Positions 1 to 5,186 of a DNA stretch of 5,395 nt are shown piece after piece. Origin of the DNA: Planctomycetota bacterium. GTDB taxonomy: Bacteria > Planctomycetota > Phycisphaerae > Phycisphaerales > SM1A02. Location: NCBI GenBank assembly GCA_027295435.1, contig JAPUKX010000038.1:1-5395 (forward strand), in the 5' to 3' direction. The first letter of the stretch is position 1, and the number at the start of each line of letters is the position of its first letter. The position numbers were made by a program, and so were the translations under genes. Under the pieces are notes generated by a model. The model made no database searches. It saw only the letters and a list, made by a program, of their open reading frames with translations, and was not told the DNA's origin.

Positions 1-114
1 CCCACAACAAGGCTCGGCGGGCCGTCCCCGCGGCAGCAATGCTCAACCGCCCGGCGGCATCCAACAAGCGCTCAAGCGCCCAAGGGTCGCCTGCACCGCA
101 GAAAGTTCCAACAT
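1..114 (-). CDS. Start of an unrecognised minus-strand gene, frame apparently broken, runs off the left edge
   Basis: An ATG at 114 (reading leftwards) sits five bases behind TAAGGAGGT, an almost ideal ribosome binding site at 119-127. The frame reads MLELSAVQATLG and then, if followed literally, stops after 23 codons at position 43. Adding one G to the short G run (CCC at 79-81 on the plus strand) would shift it into a frame that stays open to the window edge and reads ALERLLDAAGRLSIAAAG and onward, an alanine/leucine-rich, helix-like sequence. That is what a one-base deletion in a homopolymer would produce. I do not recognise the family; too little is visible. The alternatives are a real 23-residue peptide, a decayed gene, or chance. 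The ribosome binding site is seen directly, while the repaired frame is inferred. Confidence 0.35.
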
Positions 115-118
115 CGCA

Positions 119-127
119 ACCTCCTTA
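119..127 (-). promoter_or_regulatory. Strong Shine-Dalgarno sequence for a start at 114
   Basis: On the minus strand the sequence TAAGGAGGT matches the anti-Shine-Dalgarno complement over nine bases and lies five bases before an ATG. No other gene in this window has a ribosome binding site this strong. It is the main reason to think a minus-strand gene begins here rather than plus-strand glycosyltransferase sequence running through. Confidence 0.5.
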
Positions 128-146
128 GGAGCAATCTCCGCCCGGC

Positions 147-500
147 ATGACGGATCGCCGGGCGAACTCATCCGCCTCTAGCCTCAATGTGGTCGCTCAC
201 GACTCGTTCGTAATGCACCTGGCCGGGGCGTTGGGGCGCCCCACGGTCGCGCTGTTTGCCCCGACCGCTTCCGCCCACGCGGCGCCGTATGCCAATGCGG
301 TTGCGCTGGCGAGCACGCAAGACTGCTCGCCGTGTCACGAGACGACCGATCGTTGCCCCAGAGGGTTCGATCGCTGCGTGGCGTGGGACTGCTCAACCGT
401 CGAGCCGCAGGCGGTGGCCGACGCAGTGGCCCAAAGGCTCGACCACCAGGGGCGCGGCGGAGTCCCTGCGGTCGCCGAGGACGCCTCCGCCGCATTGTGA
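147..500 (+). CDS. Glycosyltransferase family 9 (heptosyltransferase-like), C-terminal part only, disrupted at its 5' end
   Basis: This 117-residue frame carries the C-terminal hallmark of GT9 (ADP-heptose:LPS heptosyltransferase-like) enzymes: VVAHDSFVMHLAGALGRPT followed by VALFAPT, at residues 15-40. This is the donor-nucleotide-binding loop of the second Rossmann domain. A cysteine cluster (C60, C63, C70, C77, C82; pattern C-x2-C-x6-C-P-x5-C) follows, as in many GT9 tails. Members usually have about 300-350 residues, so the acceptor domain and half of the donor domain are missing. The ATG at 147 is unlikely to be a true start: residues 1-12 look non-native, and the frame is closed by TAG at 126. 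In the neighbouring frame, positions about 125-178 read GAISARHDGSPGELIRL, which would lead naturally into LNVVAHDS if one base were removed near 170-182. Such enzymes transfer sugars to surface polysaccharide or LPS at the inner face of the membrane. Whether this is a pseudogene, a truncation or a sequencing error cannot be told from here. Confidence 0.6.
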   Translation: MTDRRANSSASSLNVVAHDSFVMHLAGALGRPTVALFAPTASAHAAPYANAVALASTQDCSPCHETTDRCPRGFDRCVAWDCSTVEPQAVADAVAQRLDHQGRGGVPAVAEDASAAL

Positions 501-604
501 CATCTCCTGCACCCCCCCAACACCCGCATGGGGTTACGCGGCGTTCAACGCCCAGCAGTTGCTCGCTGTGTTTGGGAGTAGCCGGGACGCTACGTGTCGC
601 GGCA
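501..604. other. Convergent intergenic stretch, no gene seen
   Basis: This is the gap between the end of the GT9 fragment and the hairpin after pgi. It holds a run of seven Cs (512-518) and only short imperfect hairpins, such as GGCGT and ACGCC around a three-base loop near 540. I see no promoter, ribosome binding site or coding frame worth reporting. Confidence 0.5.
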
Positions 605-625
605 CCGGCGGGCGTAGCCCGCCGG
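605..625 (-). terminator. Hairpin directly after the pgi stop codon, candidate terminator
   Basis: CCGGCGGGC and GCCCGCCGG form a perfect 9-bp GC-rich stem around a three-base loop (GTA). The stem starts on the base next to the pgi stop codon (TAG, 628-626 on the minus strand). No T run follows on either strand, so this is not a classical intrinsic terminator. It lies between convergent genes and could stop, or protect the 3' ends of, both transcripts. The structure is seen; the function is inferred. Confidence 0.5.
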
Positions 626-2032
626 CTATCCAAGCGTCTGCTGGACGGTGCTCTTCCATTGTTCGTATCCCGCTCGTCCCATCAGGCCGAACGTGGCGAC
701 TTTGCCCGTCTCCACCGCCGGCTGGTCGTAGGCGTTGACGTTCAGCATGAGCCCGGCATAGGCGGTCGTGATCAGCCAGAGCTGAATGAATTGCCCAATG
801 TGGTAGGCATCGAGCCGGGGAAGGGTGATGGTGAAGTTCGGCCGTTGCGATTCGACCAGCGCGTATTCCGTCGCTCGTTTCTCGGCGGCCAGCAGCGTAC
901 TCAGCGTCGAGCCCTGCAAATACCGAAGGTCTTCTACTTGCAGATCAGTGGGAATCTCGACGTCGCGGTCGAAGGACTCGACGTCAACAAAGCCGATCAC
1001 CTTGTCATTGGGCCCTTCGCGGTAGAGTTGAATCTGGCTGTGCTGGTCGGTTGCGCCGAGCGCTTTGATCGGGGTGAAGCCGGCGAAGATTTCCTTACCG
1101 TCCAGATCAACGCGCTTGGCCAGTGATTCGGCCCACAGTTGGCGGAACCAGTCGGCCAGAGGGTATAGGGCGTTGCAATACGGCATCAGCACGTGGTTGG
1201 TCTTGCCGCGCCGCCCAAGCGTAGTCAACAGCCAGGCGAGGATCGCGGCCGGATTACCCGTCGGGCTCTCCTGTGAGCACTGCGTGTCCATCTCGGCAGC
1301 GCCATCCAACATCGCCTCGATATCAATGCCGCACATGGCCGCGCTGAACAGCCCCACGGGCGAAAGCACACTGAACCGCCCGCCGACACCATCAGGCACG
1401 GGCAGCGTCGCGTAGCCCTCCGCGTCGCAGATCGAGCGCATGGTCCCGGCCTTTGGATCGGTGATCGCGACGATGTGCTCGGCATAGCCCTTGCCGAGGG
1501 CCTGTTTCAGAATCGACCGGGCGATGATGAACTGGGCCGCAGTCTCCGCCGTCTCACCCGATTTGCTGATCACATTGACCGTGGTTCGTTTGAGGCCGGG
1601 GTCCAACCGGCGGATCTCGTCAAGAACCTGCCCAACGCATAACGGATCGACGTTGTCGAGTACGAACAGTCGCGGACCGCCGCGCTCTTGCTGGGGCATG
1701 AGGTTGTACGTGATCGGATTGAGGGCTGCCTGAAGCGCGATGTTGCCCAGAGCGCTGCCGCCGATGCCGAGTACGAGCAGATGGTCGGTCTTCGGCCCGC
1801 GCTGCTGGACGAGGCTCTTGACAGCAGTGAGATGTTGGCTACGGAGAGGTTCAAGAGGAAGGCTGCGCCAACGCTCCCAGCCGGTGCCCTTGGTTTGGGT
1901 GAGCCGCCTGGTCAGCTCAGCGAGCTTCGGCCCGGCCGCCTCGAGCGCTGCGGCGTCAAGGCCGTGCTCGCCGACGCGATCGCTCAGACAGCCCGCGTAG
2001 TCCAGTCGAAGTCCAGTCATGGGTGGCAGCAT
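626..2032 (-). CDS. pgi: Glucose-6-phosphate isomerase
   Basis: This cytoplasmic enzyme interconverts glucose 6-phosphate and fructose 6-phosphate in glycolysis and gluconeogenesis. The 468 residues match the shorter bacterial form (about 450) rather than the roughly 550-residue enterobacterial form. The two SIS sugar-isomerase domains are clear. GIGGSALG (89-96) and SKSGET (156-161) are the phosphate-binding loops. DGVGGRFSVLSPVG (214-227) is the family signature. The expected catalytic residues are present: E302 in LWAES, H331 in TDQHSQ and K444 in AYDQPAVETGK. The frame is intact. Two starts are possible: M1 at 2032, with a weak GGGGG-like stretch upstream, or M5 at 2020, with no visible ribosome binding site. 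The family does not decide between them. The gene lies on the same strand as the cystathionine gamma enzyme but 200 bases downstream, across hairpins and repeats, so an operon is not assured. It converges on the GT9 fragment. Confidence 0.97.
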   Translation of the reverse strand: MLPPMTGLRLDYAGCLSDRVGEHGLDAAALEAAGPKLAELTRRLTQTKGTGWERWRSLPLEPLRSQHLTAVKSLVQQRGPKTDHLLVLGIGGSALGNIALQAALNPITYNLMPQQERGGPRLFVLDNVDPLCVGQVLDEIRRLDPGLKRTTVNVISKSGETAETAAQFIIARSILKQALGKGYAEHIVAITDPKAGTMRSICDAEGYATLPVPDGVGGRFSVLSPVGLFSAAMCGIDIEAMLDGAAEMDTQCSQESPTGNPAAILAWLLTTLGRRGKTNHVLMPYCNALYPLADWFRQLWAESLAKRVDLDGKEIFAGFTPIKALGATDQHSQIQLYREGPNDKVIGFVDVESFDRDVEIPTDLQVEDLRYLQGSTLSTLLAAEKRATEYALVESQRPNFTITLPRLDAYHIGQFIQLWLITTAYAGLMLNVNAYDQPAVETGKVATFGLMGRAGYEQWKSTVQQTLG

Positions 2033-2070
2033 AACGCCCCCGTGCGGATCATCGAAGCCGCGTCTGACGA

Positions 2071-2088
2071 GTCCCGACCTGTCGGGAC
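2071..2088. repeat. Perfect palindrome (hairpin) upstream of pgi
   Basis: GTCCCGACCTGTCGGGAC consists of perfect 8-bp inverted arms around CT; as RNA it would fold more comfortably as a 7-bp stem with a four-base loop. It lies 39 bases before the upstream pgi start, in the pgi leader or the tail of the gamma-enzyme transcript. There is no T run on either side, so a simple intrinsic terminator is not supported. It could be a protein-binding operator, a transcript-end structure or an attenuating hairpin; the sequence does not decide. Confidence 0.45.
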
Positions 2089-2135
2089 GAGCAAGACGCG
2101 GGTTAGAGCCGATCGAATGTGATACTACCGATCAC

Positions 2136-2168
2136 CCGGACCTTCCTCCCTTCGGTCGTCAGGTCCGG
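2136..2168. repeat. Inverted repeat overlapping the tandem repeats
   Basis: CCGGACC (2136-2142) and GGTCCGG (2162-2168) are perfect 7-base inverted arms separated by 19 bases. The right arm belongs to the first tandem repeat copy. With the gene order here it lies 65-97 bases past the stop codon of the gamma enzyme, where a transcript-end structure could sit. No T run follows. It may be fortuitous in such GC-rich sequence. Confidence 0.3.
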
Positions 2169-2229
2169 CTTCGGTGGTCAGGTTCGGCTTCGGTGGTCAG
2201 GCTCGGCGTCGGTCGTCAGGACCGGCTTC
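2154..2229. repeat. Four tandem copies of a 19-bp repeat
   Basis: Four head-to-tail 19-base units at 2154-2172, 2173-2191, 2192-2210 and 2211-2229 follow the consensus GGTSGTCAGGNYCGGCTTC, counting an A at the Y position in copy 4 as a deviation. Copies 1 and 2 differ at two positions; copy 3 has GCGTC in place of GCTTC; copy 4 returns to GGTCGTC. A partial fifth unit (GGTTC) runs into the stop codon of the gamma enzyme, which ends at 2233. The unit is not a multiple of three, and no spacers lie between copies, so this is neither a coding repeat nor a CRISPR. It lies in the 3' untranslated region of the gamma-enzyme transcript. The role is unknown. Confidence 0.85.
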
Positions 2230-2232
2230 GGT

Positions 2233-3447
2233 TCATATCGCGGCGAGCGCACGGTCCAGGTCGGCGATCAAATCGTCGGTATCCTCGATCCCCACCGAGA
2301 CGCGAATCAGCGCGTCGGAAATGCCGAGTTCTTCGCGAATCTCCGGCGGAACCGAGGCGTGGGTCATGATGGCGGGATGCTCGATGAGCGATTCCACGCC
2401 GCCAAGTGATTCGGCCAGGGTGAAGACGCGCACATGCTGGAGGAATCGGCGAGCCTCATCAAGCCCGCCTTTGAGCGACAGGGCGATCATGCCGCCGCCG
2501 GCCGGCTGACCGCACAGTCGCATCTGGCGTTTCGCGAGCTCGTGCTGAGGATGGGTCGCCAGGCCCGGGTAGCCCACGTGCTGCACCTTCTTATGCGCGT
2601 CGAGCCATTGGGCGATGCGCTGCGCGGATTCACAATGTTGCCGCATGCGCACGGCCAGTGTCTTGATGCCCCGCAGCGTCAAGTACGAATCGAACGGGCC
2701 CAGGATCGAGCCCACCGCGTTCTGAAGAAAGCGGAGGCGCTCGGCGAGGTCGCCACGTTTGGTGACCAGCACGCCGGCGATCAGATCACTATGGCCGCCC
2801 AGGTATTTCGTCGCCGAATGCATGACTAGATCGAAACCGTAATCAAGCGGCCTCTGAAGCATCGGCGTGGCGAAGGTGTTGTCACAAACGGTGAGGATAT
2901 TGCGTTGCTTGCCGAGATCCCCGATCGCTTTGAGGTCCGCGAGCTTCAGCAGTGGGTTCGTCGGCGTTTCGACCCAGATCAAGCGCGTGCGGTCGGTAAT
3001 GGCATCGACGATATTCTGCACATCGGTCATGTCCACGTAAGTGACGCGGATGCCCTGGGAACGTTCGCGTACGTTGGTCATCAGGCGATAGGTGCCGCCG
3101 TACAGATCGTCCATGGCGACGAGGTGGTCGCCGGTGTCGAGGAGTTCGAGAATGACGGCGGTGGCCGCCAGACCGGAGGCAAAGGCAAAGCCGCCGTTGG
3201 TAATGTCCTGCTCCTGGGTGAGCGTGGAGCGTTCCAGGGCGGCCACACACCGCTCCAGGGCGTAGCGGGTGGGATTGTGGCCGCGTGCATAGGCATAGCC
3301 GGCGTGCTCGCCCGGCGAGGTCTGAGCGTACGTCGAAGCGAGGCTGATCGGCGACATCACCGCCCCGGTCGCAGGGTCAGGCTCCTGCCCGCCGTGGATT
3401 ACCAGAGACGCAAGATGAAGGTCCTGATCGGGGCGCTGGGTGGTCAT
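2233..3447 (-). CDS. Cystathionine gamma-lyase / gamma-synthase family PLP enzyme
   Basis: This is a 404-residue member of the Cys/Met metabolism PLP-dependent family, near the usual length of 380-400. Visible landmarks: YARGHNPTR (53-61), whose Y53 and R55 bind the cofactor phosphate of the neighbouring subunit; SGLAA (91-95); ETPTNP (160-165); D188 in VCDNTFATP, which pairs with the pyridine nitrogen; SATKYLGGHSD (211-221) with the Schiff-base lysine K214; ESLGGVESLIEHP (346-358); and R382 in RVSVGIED, the substrate carboxylate binder. It is a cytoplasmic homotetramer in relatives. Lyases split cystathionine to cysteine, 2-oxobutyrate and ammonia; synthases make cystathionine from activated homoserine. 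Sequence alone does not separate them. The divergent cystathionine beta-synthase favours a lyase in reverse transsulfuration. I chose the ATG at 3447: family homology starts just after it, and a longer reading to 3696 would overlap the divergent gene. No ribosome binding site precedes it. Confidence 0.93.
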   Translation of the reverse strand: MTTQRPDQDLHLASLVIHGGQEPDPATGAVMSPISLASTYAQTSPGEHAGYAYARGHNPTRYALERCVAALERSTLTQEQDITNGGFAFASGLAATAVILELLDTGDHLVAMDDLYGGTYRLMTNVRERSQGIRVTYVDMTDVQNIVDAITDRTRLIWVETPTNPLLKLADLKAIGDLGKQRNILTVCDNTFATPMLQRPLDYGFDLVMHSATKYLGGHSDLIAGVLVTKRGDLAERLRFLQNAVGSILGPFDSYLTLRGIKTLAVRMRQHCESAQRIAQWLDAHKKVQHVGYPGLATHPQHELAKRQMRLCGQPAGGGMIALSLKGGLDEARRFLQHVRVFTLAESLGGVESLIEHPAIMTHASVPPEIREELGISDALIRVSVGIEDTDDLIADLDRALAAI

Positions 3448-3453
3448 GCGGGG

Positions 3454-3459
3454 ATGATA
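3454..3459 (-). promoter_or_regulatory. Possible -10 element for the gamma enzyme, implying a leaderless or near-leaderless mRNA
   Basis: On the minus strand TATCAT (five of six matches to TATAAT) ends six bases before the ATG at 3447. Transcription starting the usual 6-8 bases downstream would begin at or beside the start codon. That would fit the missing ribosome binding site. No convincing -35 box lies 16-18 bases upstream, so this is tentative. Confidence 0.3.
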
Positions 3460-3480
3460 CAGGGCCGGCGGGCCGGTCGC

Positions 3481-3508
3481 CTGACCCACGCACCCGGCCG
3501 GGTACAAT
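3481..3508 (+). promoter_or_regulatory. Candidate sigma-70-type promoter for cystathionine beta-synthase
   Basis: CTGACC (3481-3486, four of six matches to TTGACA) and TACAAT (3503-3508, five of six matches to TATAAT) are separated by 16 bases. Transcription would begin near 3515 and leave a leader of about 40 bases before the ATG at 3554. It is the best-matching pair in the 106-base divergent region. There is no room for a sizeable riboswitch, and I see no operator repeat. Confidence 0.4.
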
Positions 3509-3553
3509 GGCGCGTTGTAATGTCGGCCGACCTCGACCTGGCGGAATGTTGAA

Positions 3554-4942
3554 ATGAAATACGCGGAAAGTGTCCTCGATCTGATCGGCCATACGCCGTT
3601 GGTCAAGCTGCAGCGGATGATCGATCCCGCCACAATGGCGAGCATATACATGAAGATGGAACAGCTCAACCCCGCCGGGTCACTCAAGGACCGCATGGCC
3701 GTTCACATGGTTCGCCGGGCCGAGGAGCAGGGCCTGCTAAAACCCGGGACGACGCTGGTTGAGAGCACTTCGGGGAACACCGGCCTGGGGTTGGCCATGA
3801 CGGCCGCGGTGAAGGGCTATCGCTGCATCTTCACCATGCCCGACAAGATGAGCAAAGAGAAGATCGACATGCTCAAGGCCTATGGAGCGGAGGTTGTGAT
3901 CACCCGCACCGATCTGGATCACGATCATCCCGAAAGCTACGTGCAGGTCGCCAAGCGCATTGCCCGCGAAACGCCCGGCGCCGTCTACACCGACCAGTAT
4001 TACAACCAAGCCAACCCCGAAGCGCATTACCTGACGACTGGCCCGGAGATCTGGGAAGATACTGATGGCAAGATCGATTGTCTTGTCGGATCAATCGGAA
4101 CCGGCGGCTCGATTTCCGGAGCGGGAAAATATCTCAAGGAGAAGGCTGCCGAGGCTGGTCGCGAGATTCGGATCGTCTGCCCCGATCCCTACGGCAGTAT
4201 TTATAAGGACATGTTCGAGCGCGGCGAACACGACGAGCCGAGCATCTATCGCGTCGAAGGCATCGGCCATGATTTCATGGTCGGCACGCTTGATTTCTCC
4301 GTCATCGACGAGATCCGCAATGTTTCGGATAAAGACTCATTCCGGACGGCCCGCCGCCTTGCCCGAGAGGAAGGCATATTCTGTGGCGGGTCCACCGGGA
4401 CCGTCCTTTTCGGCGCGATGCAGGTTGCCGAGGAACTCGGACCGGGCCGAATCATCGTCTGCATCCTCTGCGATTCCGGTGACCGCTATCTGAGCAAGTG
4501 TTTCGACGACGACTGGATGAAGGATATGGGCTACCTCGACGATGCCCACCGCCTGGGCACGGTCCGCGAGCTCCTTCGGTTCAAAGACGGCCACGTCGTG
4601 TACGCATCGTCGGATGAAACGCTGGCCCACGTTGCCCATCGGATGAATGAACTGGGCATCTCGCAGATGCCCATCGCCAGGACCAGGGATGAGCGGTACT
4701 TGATGATTCACGAGGCGGATTTGCTACAAACCCTGGTGACCGGCGAATGTACGCCGGATGATTCGGTCCTGCGTGCGGCCAAGCCGCTTCAAGGGCAGGT
4801 GTCCATGGATGATCCACTTTCAAAGGTCCAAAGGATCTTCGATAGCGACAACGTCGCAGTGGTGGTCGAGAAGGGGGCCATCACCGGGATCATCAGCAAG
4901 ATTGATATCGTCGAGTTTCTCGCGGCGCGAAGATGGCATTGA
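3554..4942 (+). CDS. Cystathionine beta-synthase with C-terminal CBS-domain pair
   Basis: This 462-residue PLP enzyme of fold type II makes cystathionine from homocysteine and serine (or an activated serine) in the cytoplasm. The catalytic domain spans about residues 1-325: NPAGSLKDR (39-47) with Schiff-base lysine K45; TSGNTG (72-77), the asparagine loop over the cofactor; GTGGSISG (182-189), the phosphate-binding loop; EGIGHDF (235-241), characteristic of cystathionine beta-synthases rather than cysteine synthases; and CDSGDRYLSK (306-315), whose S308 meets the pyridine nitrogen. Two CBS motifs follow (about 336-392 and 402-460), a Bateman module that in relatives regulates activity by binding adenosyl ligands. 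There is no N-terminal heme-binding extension. O-acetylserine sulfhydrylases lack the CBS tail, which supports the call. The gene is divergent from the cystathionine gamma enzyme, so both probably serve reverse transsulfuration. The ribosome binding site before the ATG is weak (GGA, about ten bases upstream). The frame is intact. Confidence 0.95.
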   Translation: MKYAESVLDLIGHTPLVKLQRMIDPATMASIYMKMEQLNPAGSLKDRMAVHMVRRAEEQGLLKPGTTLVESTSGNTGLGLAMTAAVKGYRCIFTMPDKMSKEKIDMLKAYGAEVVITRTDLDHDHPESYVQVAKRIARETPGAVYTDQYYNQANPEAHYLTTGPEIWEDTDGKIDCLVGSIGTGGSISGAGKYLKEKAAEAGREIRIVCPDPYGSIYKDMFERGEHDEPSIYRVEGIGHDFMVGTLDFSVIDEIRNVSDKDSFRTARRLAREEGIFCGGSTGTVLFGAMQVAEELGPGRIIVCILCDSGDRYLSKCFDDDWMKDMGYLDDAHRLGTVRELLRFKDGHVVYASSDETLAHVAHRMNELGISQMPIARTRDERYLMIHEADLLQTLVTGECTPDDSVLRAAKPLQGQVSMDDPLSKVQRIFDSDNVAVVVEKGAITGIISKIDIVEFLAARRWH

Positions 4943-4973
4943 TCGAGCAATGCCGCCCCCGGCCCTGGTCCCC

Positions 4974-5026
4974 TGATCGGGCATCAACGTTGCGCCCGGC
5001 GGGCGCGCCGGGCACGTTGCCGATCA
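4974..5026. repeat. Long interrupted inverted repeat (about 20-bp stem) downstream of cystathionine beta-synthase
   Basis: Three left arms pair in order with one continuous right arm. TGATCGG (4974-4980) pairs with CCGATCA (5020-5026), CAACGT (4985-4990) with ACGTTG (5014-5019), and GCCCGGC (4994-5000) with GCCGGGC (5007-5013), around a six-base loop. The left side has unpaired GCAT and TGC; the right side has no bulge. The total is 20 perfect pairs in 53 bases, beginning 31 bases after the stop codon at 4942. No T run follows. It may end or protect the cystathionine beta-synthase transcript, or be a short dispersed palindromic element. Confidence 0.7.
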
Positions 5027-5106
5027 GTTCAAGCGCGCCGCTGAGCGTCGTAGCGTCTGATCTCGTTGGCGCGGGGCGGGGTGAGCCGGCTCGGGGGAGA
5101 CGAAAA

Positions 5107-5132
5107 AGGGCTGCGCCATGTGGCGCAGCCCT
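5107..5132 (-). terminator. Rho-independent terminator for the minus-strand gene to the right
   Basis: AGGGCTGCGCC and GGCGCAGCCCT form a perfect 11-bp stem around a four-base loop. On the minus strand it is followed at once by TTTTT (5103-5107 as A on the plus strand; the last T doubles as the final stem base). This is a textbook intrinsic terminator about 54 bases past the stop codon of the gene ending at 5187. Read on the plus strand it has no T run, so it would end transcripts from the cystathionine beta-synthase side less efficiently. Confidence 0.9.
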
Positions 5133-5186
5133 GGGGGTTCATCGTATCTCTCACCGAGCCAGCGGGATGGCTGTGGGGAAGTCAGG

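Noticed and set aside
184..633. A 149-codon minus-strand open frame opposite the GT9 fragment
   Set aside because: It has an arginine/proline-rich, low-complexity translation and lies antisense to a frame with clear GT9 motifs.
332..1126. A 264-codon plus-strand open frame across the GT9 end and the pgi 3' half
   Set aside because: It is mostly antisense to the well-supported pgi gene, crosses the GT9 stop and both hairpins, is arginine-rich and has no family signature; it is an artefact of GC-rich sequence.
2154..2229. Tandem repeats as a CRISPR array
   Set aside because: The 19-bp units are directly adjacent with no spacers, and no cas genes are nearby.
2019..2509. Plus-strand open frames through the tandem repeats, which would encode repeated VRFGFGGQ-like peptides
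   Set aside because: They are antisense to the gamma enzyme at the right end and pass through non-triplet repeats; there is no ribosome binding site or conserved motif.
3448..3553. A riboswitch (for example a SAM-responsive element) in the divergent region
   Set aside because: The gap is only 106 bases and the cystathionine beta-synthase leader would be about 40 bases; I see no conserved core or multi-stem architecture.
3448..3696. An 83-residue N-terminal extension of the gamma enzyme
   Set aside because: It would cross the divergent promoter region and overlap the start of cystathionine beta-synthase, and homology to the family begins only after the ATG at 3447.
5083..5092. The palindrome GAGCCGGCTC as an operator
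   Set aside because: A 10-base palindrome is common by chance in sequence this GC-rich and lies in no promoter position.
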